Shown: positions 10,280 through 20,679 of the stretch, piece by piece
How positions within the stretch are numbered: position 1 is the first letter of the stretch
How the letters are laid out: every line of letters starts with the position of its first letter
Origin: Mucilaginibacter polytrichastri
Lineage (GTDB): Bacteria; Bacteroidota; Bacteroidia; Sphingobacteriales; Sphingobacteriaceae
Direction of reading: 5' to 3'
Assembly: GCF_001911425.1 (NCBI RefSeq)
Contig: NZ_MPPL01000001.1
Location: 5,648,387-5,712,386 of the forward strand
Length of the DNA stretch: 64,000 nucleotides
Notes under the pieces: model-generated
Seen by the model: the letters and a program-made list of their open reading frames with translations, nothing else
What the model was told of the DNA's origin: nothing
Database searches by the model: none
Program-made: the position numbers and the translations under genes

Positions 10280-11473
10280 ATGGCATTTAAGAAACTGATA
10301 AATAATAAAATACTATCGCTGTTCAGCGTTCTGATGTTATCTGGAACCAGCATGGTGATGGCCGCTGATGCAACTACTGCAGCAGCCCCAGGTAGCGATT
10401 CGGCCCCGTCTGTATGGCCGGGTGTGTCTTACTACGTACTACTGTTTTTGGTAGTATGCTTCGCGGTAGGCATAATTGGTAAAATACTGCAGGTTTATGA
10501 TCTTACCTTAAAGCTGCAACGCAAAAAAGGCATCAAATGGAACAACATTATGGGCGCATTGTGCCTGGCATTCCTTATTGTAGGTTTGGCTGGGGTATAC
10601 TGGTCTTTTAGTGTACAAGGCAGCATGATTTTACCAGAGGCAGCATCACTGCACGGTAAAACTATTGATAGCATGTTCTGGACTACATTTGGTATTACCG
10701 TTGTGGTATTTATCGGCACGCAAATTTTACTGTTTTCGTTTGCCTTTGTTTACAGAAGCTCTGATAAACGTAAAGCTTACTACTTGCCGCACAATAACAC
10801 CATCGAAAAAATATGGACAGTGGCGCCAGCTATCGTTTTAACGGTACTGGTAATATTTGGTTTCTTTACATGGAGGTCAATTACCAATACAGTTGATGCC
10901 AAAGGCGAACCCGCTTCAATTAATATCGATTTAACAGGCCATCAATTTGCATGGGAAGTACGCTACCCGGGCAAAGACGGTAAATTGGGTATGAAGAATT
11001 ACAAACTGGTAAGCGGCAGCAATAAAGTAGGTGTTGATTTTAAAGACCGTAACAGCCTGGATGATTTAAACGCCGATACCATTGTATTGCCGGTTAACAA
11101 GTCTGTAAGGTTAAACATCATTGCGCAGGATGTGATCCACAGTGTTTACATGCCAAACTTCCGTTTGCAAATGAATGCGGTACCGGGTTTACCAACCTTC
11201 TTTAAATTTACACCAACCATTACTACTGCAGATATGCGTAACAGGCTTGATAAAACGGATTTCGAGTATCACTTGTATTGCAATAAAATTTGCGGAGGCA
11301 GTCACTACAACATGCAAAAAATTGTAAGGGTTGTAACTGAGGCCGAATACCAGGACTGGCTTTCGCACCAAAAACCATACCTGAACGATGCTCTTAGAAA
11401 AGAGCTGAAGATGGCTGATGCAACTCAGCCGCAACAGAGTGGAGTACAAAATAGGTTAGCATTTAATAATTAA
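10280..11473 (+). CDS. coxB: Cytochrome c oxidase subunit II
   Basis: CuA motif region HLYCNKICGGSHYNM; two TM helices; located before subunit I. Confidence 0.92.
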   Translation: MAFKKLINNKILSLFSVLMLSGTSMVMAADATTAAAPGSDSAPSVWPGVSYYVLLFLVVCFAVGIIGKILQVYDLTLKLQRKKGIKWNNIMGALCLAFLIVGLAGVYWSFSVQGSMILPEAASLHGKTIDSMFWTTFGITVVVFIGTQILLFSFAFVYRSSDKRKAYYLPHNNTIEKIWTVAPAIVLTVLVIFGFFTWRSITNTVDAKGEPASINIDLTGHQFAWEVRYPGKDGKLGMKNYKLVSGSNKVGVDFKDRNSLDDLNADTIVLPVNKSVRLNIIAQDVIHSVYMPNFRLQMNAVPGLPTFFKFTPTITTADMRNRLDKTDFEYHLYCNKICGGSHYNMQKIVRVVTEAEYQDWLSHQKPYLNDALRKELKMADATQPQQSGVQNRLAFNN

Positions 11474-11491
11474 TATTCAGGAGTAGCTATT

Positions 11492-13381
11492 ATGTCAACA
11501 TTAGCAGTTCACGATCATCACGGAGTTGAACATCATGATCAAGATCATGGACATCACCATAAAGAATCTTTTATAAGCAAGTACGTTTTTAGTATGGATC
11601 ATAAAATGATCGCTAAACAATTCCTGATCACAGGTATTATTATGGCGGTTATTGCAATGCTCTTGTCCATATTGTTCCGTATACAGCTTGCTTACCCGGA
11701 CAAAGCGTTTCCTTTTCTGGAAACTATTTTAGGCCGTTTTGCACCAGGTGGTCGTTTAGATCCCAATTTTTACCTTTCGCTGGTAACTATACACGGTACC
11801 ATCATGGTATTCTTTGTACTAACGGCAGGCTTAAGCGGTACTTTTAGTAACCTGCTTATCCCTTTCCAAATCGGTGCGCGCGATATGGCTTCGCCATTTA
11901 TGAACATGGTTTCTTACTGGATGTTTTTTACTGCCAGTGTAATTATGTTAGCATCGTTCTTTGTACAAAAAGGCCCTGCTGGTGGCGGTTGGACAATTTA
12001 CCCGCCACTATCTGCTTTACCTAAAGCAATGCCGGGTTCGGCAGAAGGTATGACCTTGTGGTTAATCAGTATGGTACTGTTTGTTGCTTCTCAGTTAATG
12101 GGTGGTATCAACTATGTAAGTACGGTACTAAACATGCGTACAAAAGGTATGGACCTTTGGAAAATGCCATTGACTATCTGGGCGTTTTTCTTAACCGCTA
12201 TTTTAGGTATCCTGGCATTCCCTGTACTGGTTGCAGGTGTTGTGTTGTTAGTATTTGACCGTAGCTTCGGTACCAGTTTCTATTTATCAGAAATTGTTGT
12301 ACAAGGCCAGGTTATGAACTTCGAAGGTGGTAGCCCAATCCTGTTCCAGCATTTATTCTGGTTCTTGGGTCACCCGGAAGTATATATCGTAATTATGCCT
12401 GCAATGGGTATCTCATCAGAGATTATGTCTGTTAACAGCCGTAAACCAATTTTTGGTTACCATGCAATGGTTTATTCACTAATTGGTATCACTGTCTTAT
12501 CGTTTATCGTATGGGGTCACCACATGTTTGTAACGGGTATGAATCCGTTCCTGGGTGGGGTGTTCATGATCACTACGTTAATTATCGCAGTGCCATCGGC
12601 CGTAAAAACCTTTAATTGGCTGGCTACACTGTGGCGCGGTAACATCCGCTTTACACCGGCTATGTTATTTGCTATTGGTTTGGTATCTTTCTTTATCTCT
12701 GGTGGTATCACTGGTATCTTTTTAGGTAACGCTGCGTTAGATATCAATCTGCATGATACTTACTTTGTAGTAGCTCACTTTCACCTGGTGATGGGCTCTG
12801 CAGCAATTTGCGGTATGCTTGCCGGTGTTTACCACTGGTTCCCTAAAATGTTTGGCCGTATGATGGACGAGAAGTTAGGTTACCTGCACTTTTGGTTAAC
12901 ATTTATCGGTGCTTACCTGGTATTCTTCCCGATGCACTTTATGGGTCTGGATGGTGTACCTCGTCGTTACTATGCATTTACCGAAATTGAGTCGTTAAAA
13001 CAATGGTTATCTGTTAATACATTTATTACCTGGGCGGCTATCATGTCGGCTCTGGCGCAGGTTGCTTTCTTGTTCAACTTCTTCTATTCTATATTCTTCG
13101 GTAAAAAAGCTACGCAAAACCCTTGGAATTCTACTACTTTAGAGTGGACTACACCTGTTGAGCGTATCCACGGTAACTGGCCTGGAGAAATCCCAACTGT
13201 TTACCGCTGGCCATATGATTACAGCAAACCGGGTGCTGAAGAAGATTTTATTCTACAAACTACACCTTATTCTCAAACCATGACGTCGAACTTGCCGCAT
13301 GATTTTGAAGATAACCCTATTGGTTTAGGCCAGTATAATGACTGGTTAAAAACACAACCGGTAAAAGAAGAAGTTAAATAA
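11492..13381 (+). CDS. coxA: Cytochrome c oxidase subunit I
   Basis: Heme-copper oxidase motifs (FWFLGHPEVYIVIMPAMG, HDTYFVVAHFHLVMG). Confidence 0.97.
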   Translation: MSTLAVHDHHGVEHHDQDHGHHHKESFISKYVFSMDHKMIAKQFLITGIIMAVIAMLLSILFRIQLAYPDKAFPFLETILGRFAPGGRLDPNFYLSLVTIHGTIMVFFVLTAGLSGTFSNLLIPFQIGARDMASPFMNMVSYWMFFTASVIMLASFFVQKGPAGGGWTIYPPLSALPKAMPGSAEGMTLWLISMVLFVASQLMGGINYVSTVLNMRTKGMDLWKMPLTIWAFFLTAILGILAFPVLVAGVVLLVFDRSFGTSFYLSEIVVQGQVMNFEGGSPILFQHLFWFLGHPEVYIVIMPAMGISSEIMSVNSRKPIFGYHAMVYSLIGITVLSFIVWGHHMFVTGMNPFLGGVFMITTLIIAVPSAVKTFNWLATLWRGNIRFTPAMLFAIGLVSFFISGGITGIFLGNAALDINLHDTYFVVAHFHLVMGSAAICGMLAGVYHWFPKMFGRMMDEKLGYLHFWLTFIGAYLVFFPMHFMGLDGVPRRYYAFTEIESLKQWLSVNTFITWAAIMSALAQVAFLFNFFYSIFFGKKATQNPWNSTTLEWTTPVERIHGNWPGEIPTVYRWPYDYSKPGAEEDFILQTTPYSQTMTSNLPHDFEDNPIGLGQYNDWLKTQPVKEEVK

Positions 13382-13405
13382 ACAGATCGTTGATCTGACT
13401 ATATA

Positions 13406-13454
13406 TTAGGGTATCTGCGCCGTTACATTTACCGGACGGATACCCTAATTTTTT
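13406..13454 (+). terminator. Terminator between coxA and the heme A synthase gene
   Basis: TTAGGGTATC...GATACCCTAA followed by a T-run. Confidence 0.7.
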
Positions 13455-13470
13455 GAGGAAACAATTATAA

Positions 13471-14529
13471 ATGAGTAAATCATCGCAGCGAATAAAGTTT
13501 AAACAAGTCAATCTGATTGCCATTGTTTCGCTTTTTGTTGTCATACTGGCTGGCGGTGTAGTACGCAGTAGCGGCTCGGGTATGGGATGCCCCGACTGGC
13601 CAAAGTGTTTTGGCCGGTATGTACCGCCTACCGATGCTGCTCAGTTACCCAAAGATTACAAGCAGGCTTATGTAGCCGGTCGCATCAAAAAGAACATCCG
13701 CTTTGCAAAAACACTTGATGTATTTGGATATAGTAACCTGGCCAAACGCATCCGCGAAGATAAGTCGATACTGGTGCCCGAGGATTTTAACGTGGTTAAT
13801 ACCTGGACAGAATATATAAACCGACTGATAGGTGTAATTGCAGGCATCTTTATGGTATTGACAGTTGTTTATTCTTTTAGCTATCGCGATGAAGTTAAGA
13901 TGATCCCGGTGCTAAGCATTACTAATTTGATACTGGTAGGCTTTCAGGGCTGGTTAGGGTCTATTGTGGTATCTACCAATTTAACCAGCTGGATAGTGAC
14001 CGTGCACATGCTACTGGCGTTGGCTATTTTGGCCGTAAGCATATATACTTACCATTTGGCGTTTACTTATAACAAGCAAAATGGAAAAGCAAAAGGCCTG
14101 GTAATCATTGTCGCAGTACTATCGCTAATTATTAGCGTAGTGCAGATAGTAATTGGTACAGATGTCCGCGAAGAAATTGATGCCGTATCCAACCACTTAC
14201 AAGGTTACCGCGAAGATTGGATTAATAGCGTAGGGGCAGTATTTGCCAACCACCGCACATTAGCTATCGGTGTTTTAGTGATTAATGTATTACTATACGG
14301 GCTGATCCGTAAAAACTATAACCGTCAGTCTGTACAGCAGCAATTAATGAGCTTTACATTCCTGATGATTCTGTTGCAGATCGTAACCGGTGTTATTTTA
14401 TCCTACTGGATGTTGCCGCCATATGCACAAGCTGCACATATTTTGTTGGCCAGCCTGGTGTTTAGCGCACAGTTTTATTTGCTGTTAAACCTGCAAAGGT
14501 CAGCCGGGATGAAGGAGGGAAAGCTATGA
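13471..14529 (+). CDS. ctaA: Heme A synthase (COX15/CtaA family)
   Basis: COX15/CtaA motifs (GGVVRSSGSGMGCPDWPKCFG). Confidence 0.92.
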   Translation: MSKSSQRIKFKQVNLIAIVSLFVVILAGGVVRSSGSGMGCPDWPKCFGRYVPPTDAAQLPKDYKQAYVAGRIKKNIRFAKTLDVFGYSNLAKRIREDKSILVPEDFNVVNTWTEYINRLIGVIAGIFMVLTVVYSFSYRDEVKMIPVLSITNLILVGFQGWLGSIVVSTNLTSWIVTVHMLLALAILAVSIYTYHLAFTYNKQNGKAKGLVIIVAVLSLIISVVQIVIGTDVREEIDAVSNHLQGYREDWINSVGAVFANHRTLAIGVLVINVLLYGLIRKNYNRQSVQQQLMSFTFLMILLQIVTGVILSYWMLPPYAQAAHILLASLVFSAQFYLLLNLQRSAGMKEGKL

Positions 14530-15413
14530 GTTTTAGCGATTTTAAAAACCTGGTTAAACTCAGATTAACCTTACTGGTCGTATTTTCTGCTTCTATCTCT
14601 TTTTTAATAGGGAGTAAGATTGACAACGAGGCGCACGGCTATACAGGCTGGAGCCATATTAACTGGATGAACTGGGTAATGCTTATCGTAGGCGGTTTCC
14701 TGGTAACAGGTGCAGCTAACTGCTTTAACGAAATTATTGAAAAGGATCTGGACAGGTTAATGACCCGTACTGCCGACCGCCCACTACCATCCGAAAGAAT
14801 GACAACCGGCCAGGCATTGGTTATCGGGCTGTTTATGGCGCTGTTGGGTACCTATTTGCTGGGTAAATTAAACTTATTGACTGGTTTTCTGTCGGTGTTT
14901 TCGATTATACTGTATGCATTTGTTTATACACCGTTAAAGCGTAGATCACCAATTGCCGTGTTTGTAGGTGCTATACCGGGTGCATTGCCAACACTTATTG
15001 GTTATGTGGCCGCACATCCAACTATTGATGAAATAGCACTAATACTTTTCGGTATCCAGTTTATGTGGCAGTTTACCCACTTTTATGCTATAGCCTGGGT
15101 ATTGGACGATGATTATAAATTAGCTGGTTTTAGACTTTTACCTACCGGGAAGCGCGATTTAACAAGTGCAATAGTTACCTTTGCTACGGCATTGATCTTA
15201 TTGCCTGTGAGCTTGTTACCAACATATATGGGTTACGGTGGTTATTATGTAGGCGGCGTATCATTAGTATGTAGCTTAATATTTTTATACCAGGCATTTA
15301 ACCTGATGCGTACGCTGGAAGTTAAGGCGGCGCGAACGTTAATGTTTGGTTCATTTTTATACCTGCCTGTAGTGCAGTTAATGTTTTTATTTGATTTTAT
15401 AGGAAAGCGATAA
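14526..15413 (+). CDS. ctaB: Protoheme IX farnesyltransferase
   Basis: UbiA-type motif NCFNEIIEKDLDRLMTRTADRPLPS; 4-bp overlap with previous gene. Confidence 0.93.
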   Translation: MSFSDFKNLVKLRLTLLVVFSASISFLIGSKIDNEAHGYTGWSHINWMNWVMLIVGGFLVTGAANCFNEIIEKDLDRLMTRTADRPLPSERMTTGQALVIGLFMALLGTYLLGKLNLLTGFLSVFSIILYAFVYTPLKRRSPIAVFVGAIPGALPTLIGYVAAHPTIDEIALILFGIQFMWQFTHFYAIAWVLDDDYKLAGFRLLPTGKRDLTSAIVTFATALILLPVSLLPTYMGYGGYYVGGVSLVCSLIFLYQAFNLMRTLEVKAARTLMFGSFLYLPVVQLMFLFDFIGKR

Positions 15414-15994
15414 TGATGGCTCAGATACAGCAAGACAGGGAACAACTTAACCTCGAACCTAAAAAGTTTAACATGTGGATTTTCCTATTCACATCGTTTA
15501 TGTTTTTTATGGCGCTTACCAGCGGCTTTATTGTATATAGCGGCGGTAAAGGGCATGGCCTTGATTTTAATTTACCCGGCGTGTTTATGTACAGTACCGG
15601 TACTATTTTACTTAGCAGCATAACCATGCTATTGGCATCAAATGCAGCTAAGCGGTTACAAATTCAAAAACAACGCCTGTTTTTATGGGCAACCATTGCG
15701 TTAGGTATTTTATTTTTTGTGTTACAGGTATACGCCTGGGGCCTTTTAATTAAAATGGGGGTATATTTTAGCAACCCCAACGCTTCACAAACCTTTGTTT
15801 ATGTGTTTACAGGGATGCACCTTATACACATTTTTGCAGGTTTATTGTTACTAATAAATACACTGGTTAAAACCTACCGCAACACGCCGCAGGTAATTAA
15901 CCTATATAGTATGAGTATGTCCTCGATATTTTGGCATTTTATCGATATTATATGGATTTATCTCTATGTTTTTTTACTTTTGAACCAACGTTAA
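15413..15994 (+). CDS. Cytochrome c oxidase subunit III-like protein (first of two)
   Basis: Multi-TM COX3-family sequence ending SSIFWHFIDIIWIYLYVFLLL. Confidence 0.85.
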   Translation: MMAQIQQDREQLNLEPKKFNMWIFLFTSFMFFMALTSGFIVYSGGKGHGLDFNLPGVFMYSTGTILLSSITMLLASNAAKRLQIQKQRLFLWATIALGILFFVLQVYAWGLLIKMGVYFSNPNASQTFVYVFTGMHLIHIFAGLLLLINTLVKTYRNTPQVINLYSMSMSSIFWHFIDIIWIYLYVFLLLNQR

Positions 15995-16014
15995 ACAATT
16001 CTATTTAAGTACAC

Positions 16015-16728
16015 ATGAGTACAGCAGTATCACCAATTGACGAAGTTAAAACCACACCATGGTCTGGCGGCCGCTCGCCATTCTCGGTTGAATATGGTAA
16101 AATAATGATGTGGTTTTTTCTGTTATCAGATGCATTCACTTTCTCATCATTACTAATTGCTTACGGTGCCTTACGTTTCAGCTCTGTGAGCTGGCCGGCT
16201 GCCGATCTTATTTTTCAATCTGTACCCGGCACATCCATAGAACATGGAGCACCATTAGTATTTGTGGGTATCATGACGTTTATCCTCATCATGAGCTCTG
16301 TAACCATGGTATTAGGCGTAGAAGCCGGTCACCGTGGCGCTAAAAAGGAAGTAGCCATATGGTTAGTACTTACTGTTGTAGGCGGCTTTATGTTCCTGGG
16401 TTGCCAGGCATTGGAGTGGAGACACTTGTTTTCTGAAGGTTTTGGCTGGGGACATATCCCTAAAGACCTTGGAGAATTCTTTCACAAGGATGCAACACCA
16501 TCTGCAGCTTATACACAACAGTTTGCAAACCTATTCTTTACCATAACAGGTTTCCACGGTTTTCACGTATTTACAGGTGTTATTATCAACATCATCATCC
16601 TGGTTAACGTACTGGTTGGTACTTACGAAAAACGCGGCAGCTACCTGATGGTTGAAAAAGTAGGCCTTTACTGGCACTTTGTAGACCTTGTATGGGTATT
16701 TGTATTTACTTTCTTCTATTTAGTTTAA
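16015..16728 (+). CDS. coxC: Cytochrome c oxidase subunit III
   Basis: COX3 motifs (ITGFHGFHVFTGV, GLYWHFVDLVWVFVF). Confidence 0.93.
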   Translation: MSTAVSPIDEVKTTPWSGGRSPFSVEYGKIMMWFFLLSDAFTFSSLLIAYGALRFSSVSWPAADLIFQSVPGTSIEHGAPLVFVGIMTFILIMSSVTMVLGVEAGHRGAKKEVAIWLVLTVVGGFMFLGCQALEWRHLFSEGFGWGHIPKDLGEFFHKDATPSAAYTQQFANLFFTITGFHGFHVFTGVIINIIILVNVLVGTYEKRGSYLMVEKVGLYWHFVDLVWVFVFTFFYLV

Positions 16729-16748
16729 AACATTAACTGATCAATTAT

Positions 16749-17096
16749 ATGTCATCAGAAACCACACACGCAGCTCATCACGAAGGCGAAGAGCACGAAT
16801 CAATGACCAAAAAGAAAATCTGGAGCGTATTCTGGATTCTTTTGGGTATCACCACCATCGAATTTATTATTGCACTTTATTTGGTACCACACGGTATTAT
16901 CCCACTTAAAGCTGCCAACCCTGTTTATATTATATTAACGCTGTTTAAAGCATTCTACATTATTGCTTACTTTATGCACTTAAAGTTTGAGAGAGTAGGC
17001 CTGATATATGCAGTAGTTGTACCTGTGTTGTTCATCATCGGTTTAATCCTGGTACTTACTAACGAAAGCCACCACTGGATCGATCTGAGAGCATAA
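16749..17096 (+). CDS. Cytochrome c oxidase subunit IV-type (CtaF-like) membrane protein
   Basis: Short His-rich N-terminus with TM helices in cox cluster position. Confidence 0.85.
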   Translation: MSSETTHAAHHEGEEHESMTKKKIWSVFWILLGITTIEFIIALYLVPHGIIPLKAANPVYIILTLFKAFYIIAYFMHLKFERVGLIYAVVVPVLFIIGLILVLTNESHHWIDLRA

Positions 17097-17797
17097 TGAA
17101 CAAAACGTCGGCCACCGTTAAAAAGGTTATGATCCTGGTACTCATCTTAGCAGTACCGGGATTTTTATATTATTTACTAACCGCAAAGGGTAAAAACCGC
17201 TATAAGCCACTGCCATTTTATGGACCGAAGATAGTTGCCAAAACCGGCCATAAGTTTCACGGTACATACATACCCGACACTATTTACCACAAACTGCCCG
17301 ATTTTAACCTGGTAGATCAAAGCAACCAGCCGGTATCTTTAAAATCGTTCGATAACAAGATCTTTGTAGCGGGATTCTTTTACACGCACTGCCCATCCAT
17401 CTGCGACCAGGTGAACAGTAACTTGGATAGTTTGGTTAAGGGCTACGCGCACAACAAAATGCTGCATTTTGTGTCAATCACGGTCGATCCGATGCACGAC
17501 TCACCCGCAGTATTAAAAACTTATGCAAGTAAATTGGCATCGAGCGCTAAATGGCAATTTTTAACCGGCGATACGGCTACCATTTACAACCTGGCCGCCA
17601 GGGGTTTTTTAGTTAATGCGGCACACGCCGGTAATAATGAGTTTGTGGTTGATGATAAGCTGGTTTTAATTGATGCTGAGAAACGTATTCGCGGATACTA
17701 CTCCGGGACATCCATCACAGATATGAACCGCCTGAACGATGAGATTAAAGTACTAATTGCCGAAGAACTAAGAAAAATTAAAGCTCCCGAGTTATAA
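17096..17797 (+). CDS. SCO1/SenC family copper chaperone
   Basis: FFYTHCPSICDQVNSNL and thioredoxin-like sequence. Confidence 0.9.
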   Translation: MNKTSATVKKVMILVLILAVPGFLYYLLTAKGKNRYKPLPFYGPKIVAKTGHKFHGTYIPDTIYHKLPDFNLVDQSNQPVSLKSFDNKIFVAGFFYTHCPSICDQVNSNLDSLVKGYAHNKMLHFVSITVDPMHDSPAVLKTYASKLASSAKWQFLTGDTATIYNLAARGFLVNAAHAGNNEFVVDDKLVLIDAEKRIRGYYSGTSITDMNRLNDEIKVLIAEELRKIKAPEL

Positions 17798-18375
17798 TGA
17801 TAATGAATGATAAACTGATATTCCGCTTTGTAGCAGGTATTTCCATATTTGTATTTGTGGTGGTGGTTATCCTGAGTATGAAAGTGCTCCCGGTACCGCA
17901 TCCACTGCCTGCCTTCACTATTTTTTTGCCAAAGCTTAACGCCATATTAAATGGTACCTGTAGTGTGCTTTTGTTAATGTCATTATACTTTATCCGCAAA
18001 GGCAATGTGGCGGTACACAAAACCATCAATATTGTCGCCTTCTGCTTGTCGTCACTTTTCCTGATATCATACATTGGCTTTCATTGGTTGGCCCCCGAAA
18101 CTAAGTTTGGGGATTTAAATGGTGACCACCTGGTTGATGCTGCCGAGAAAGCAGCCACCGGGGGAATCCGTTATGTGTATTATGTGATTTTGATTACACA
18201 CATTATACTGGCAGCCGGTGTTTTACCTTTAATTTTACTGAGCTTTTACCGCGGACTGCAAATGCAGGTAGCCAAACATAAGAAACTGGTAAGGTGGACT
18301 TTCCCTATATGGTTGTATGTTACCGTTACGGGGGTAATTGTGTATCTGATGATTTCGCCTTACTATCATTTTTAA
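17797..18375 (+). CDS. DUF420 family membrane protein
   Basis: Multi-TM sequence with conserved His, cox cluster context. Confidence 0.85.
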   Translation: MIMNDKLIFRFVAGISIFVFVVVVILSMKVLPVPHPLPAFTIFLPKLNAILNGTCSVLLLMSLYFIRKGNVAVHKTINIVAFCLSSLFLISYIGFHWLAPETKFGDLNGDHLVDAAEKAATGGIRYVYYVILITHIILAAGVLPLILLSFYRGLQMQVAKHKKLVRWTFPIWLYVTVTGVIVYLMISPYYHF

Positions 18376-18398
18376 ATACTTAAGCGTAAATTTGCATT

Positions 18399-18674
18399 AT
18401 GAAAAGCTTGAAATTGTTAATCGCCACCGTGTTTGTAGGATTGAGCTTATTACTGGTACAGCAGGCAAAAGCCCAATGTGCCATGTGTACTGCCACTGTT
18501 GAAACCAACTCTAAAAGCGGCCATAATGAAACCAAGGGATTAAACAATGGCATTATGTACCTGTTAGCAGCGCCTTATTTGGCTGTAGGTCTTTGTGGTT
18601 GGATCTGGTACAAAAAATATCGCCGCAAGGATGTTGACCTTAACATGCTCGACCAAAAGATCCACCTGAACTAA
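18399..18674 (+). CDS. Small membrane protein of unknown function
   Basis: Signal-like N-terminus, CAMCTA motif, one further TM helix; colinear with cox cluster. Confidence 0.7.
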   Translation: MKSLKLLIATVFVGLSLLLVQQAKAQCAMCTATVETNSKSGHNETKGLNNGIMYLLAAPYLAVGLCGWIWYKKYRRKDVDLNMLDQKIHLN

Positions 18675-18719
18675 TAGCTGCTGCACGAGGTTTGCCTCCT
18701 CATTAACATATACCCTTAA

Positions 18720-19127
18720 ATGAGCCAAACCCCAAAATACAAAGCCATGCTTGCCGGCAAATGCCCGCGTTGCCGCAGGGGTAATATGTTTAGCGGGCCC
18801 ATGTATAGTTTTGGCACAAACAGTACCCATATTTACTGCCCGCATTGCGGAATGAAGTTTGAAATAGAACCGGGCTACTTTTATGCAGCAATGTATGTAA
18901 GCTATGCCTTAAATGTTTCGCAGTCGGTTACACTGGGTTTACTTACTTACATTATCACACAAAACAGTACTTCGCCATGGTTATACCTGGCAACAATTTT
19001 AGGTGGCTGCTTTTTGCTGGCACCGTTTAACTATCGTTATTCACGGATAATACTGCTATATTGGTTATCGCCAAAAGTACATTATCAGCCTTATTTGGAT
19101 ACAGATGATAAGCCAGGACACGCTTAA
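18720..19127 (+). CDS. DUF983 family protein
   Basis: Zinc-ribbon-like CPRCRRG/CPHCG plus two TM helices. Confidence 0.88.
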   Translation: MSQTPKYKAMLAGKCPRCRRGNMFSGPMYSFGTNSTHIYCPHCGMKFEIEPGYFYAAMYVSYALNVSQSVTLGLLTYIITQNSTSPWLYLATILGGCFLLAPFNYRYSRIILLYWLSPKVHYQPYLDTDDKPGHA

Positions 19128-19767
19128 TTTTTTAAAAGACGTAAACCTGAATAACAGTCGCGAGTGGTTTCAGGATAATAAAGACAGATACGAGGTAGCC
19201 CGTGAAAACGTGCTAGACTTTACTGCTGCCATGATCACAGAGCTGGCCAAAACAGATCTGGGTGTTACTGATGTAGACCCCAAGAAGGCAGTAAAACGTA
19301 TCTACCGCGATATCCGTTTCAGCAAAGATAAAACCCCATATAAAAATCATTTCGGTATAGGTTTTTCATCCGTGTCTACTGCCAGTAAAGATACTACCGG
19401 TTATTACGTGCATATTATGCCCGGAGGTTCTTTTGCCGGGGGCGGATACTGGCAGCCAACTTCAGAGCATGTTAAAGCCATCCGTCAGGAAATTGATTAC
19501 AATGGTGCCGAACTGAAAAGCATTGTTGATGATCCTGAATATGTAAAACTATTTGGCGATATCAGGAATGAGAATAGCCTGAAAACCTTGCCTCGTGGTT
19601 ATGAGCCCACTCACACGGATATTAGCCTGCTTAAAATAAAGGACTTTATCGGTATGCATACTTTTACTGATGCTGCGCTCCAAAAGCCCAACAGCCCTAA
19701 AATGGTAGCCGATATATTAGCCAAAATATATCCGCTGAATGAGTTTTTAAATAATGCCATTGCTTAA
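19105..19767 (+). CDS. DUF2461 (TIGR02453) family protein
   Basis: IYRDIRFSKDKTPYKNHFGIGF and WQPTSEHVKAIRQEI motifs. Confidence 0.88.
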   Translation: MISQDTLNFLKDVNLNNSREWFQDNKDRYEVARENVLDFTAAMITELAKTDLGVTDVDPKKAVKRIYRDIRFSKDKTPYKNHFGIGFSSVSTASKDTTGYYVHIMPGGSFAGGGYWQPTSEHVKAIRQEIDYNGAELKSIVDDPEYVKLFGDIRNENSLKTLPRGYEPTHTDISLLKIKDFIGMHTFTDAALQKPNSPKMVADILAKIYPLNEFLNNAIA

Positions 19768-20632
19768 TTCTTTTAAACCCATGATAAAACTCAGGTATTT
19801 ATTAATAGGCGTTGTATTATGCGCCACCATGCATTCTTGTAAGGTAATGTCTACAAAGGCATATAAATCAATGGTTGCCGAGCGCGATTCACTGTCGACC
19901 CGAACCACATCCTTAGAAGCGCAGGTAGATGAGCTTAAAGCAGATACCGCACGCATGCATCGTGCATTAGCCGAACTAAACACAAAATATAACGAACTAA
20001 ATGATGGATATAATTTGTTGAACGCAAGTTATACGCAAGCCAATAGCAAGCTCAATAAAACATCATCGCAGGTTAGCCAGCTTTCGAGCGATCTGCAAAA
20101 ACGGGAGGCCCGCTTAAAAGAGGTGGAAGATATTCTGAAACGCCGCGATGAAGCCACCAACGCACTGAAAGCAAAATTGCAGCAGGCTTTACTGGGTTTC
20201 CAGCAAAGCGGTTTATCGGTTGATATTCGCGATGGAAAGGTATATGTATCGCTGACTGATAAATTACTATTCCCATCCGGCAGTATTGTGATAGACGATA
20301 AAGGCAAGGCGGCTTTAAAGCAGGTAGCCGTAGTGTTAAATAAAGAACCGAATATTAACCTGGCTATTGAAGGCCATACCGATGATAAGAAGGTGCTTAA
20401 CCTGGGCCAGATTAAAGACAACTGGGATCTTAGCGTATTGCGCGCCACATCGGTAAGCAGGTACATGGTAGAGACCGAAAATATGGACCCTAAACGTATT
20501 ACAGCCACTGGTAAGGGCCAATACCAACCCATTGACCCGGCTAATACCCCCGAAGCCCGTGCCCGTAACCGCCGCATAGAAATTGTGCTGACGCCCAAAC
20601 TGGATGAGCTGTACAATTTAATTACAAAATAA
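19754..20632 (+). CDS. OmpA family lipoprotein
   Basis: Lipobox-like HSC, coiled-coil, OmpA_C motifs (IEGHTDD, ARNRRIEIVL). Confidence 0.9.
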   Translation: MPLLNSFKPMIKLRYLLIGVVLCATMHSCKVMSTKAYKSMVAERDSLSTRTTSLEAQVDELKADTARMHRALAELNTKYNELNDGYNLLNASYTQANSKLNKTSSQVSQLSSDLQKREARLKEVEDILKRRDEATNALKAKLQQALLGFQQSGLSVDIRDGKVYVSLTDKLLFPSGSIVIDDKGKAALKQVAVVLNKEPNINLAIEGHTDDKKVLNLGQIKDNWDLSVLRATSVSRYMVETENMDPKRITATGKGQYQPIDPANTPEARARNRRIEIVLTPKLDELYNLITK

Positions 20633-20638
20633 TTGAAA

Positions 20639-20667
20639 GCCCCTGCTACAAAGCAGGGGCTTTTTTG
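20639..20667 (+). terminator. Rho-independent terminator
   Basis: GCCCCTGC-tacaaa-GCAGGGGC plus T6. Confidence 0.85.
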
Positions 20668-20679
20668 TTAATATGCGAT

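Noticed and set aside
20029-20616. 195-aa antisense ORF within the OmpA-family gene
   Set aside because: Ser/Leu-rich artefact antisense to a confident CDS.
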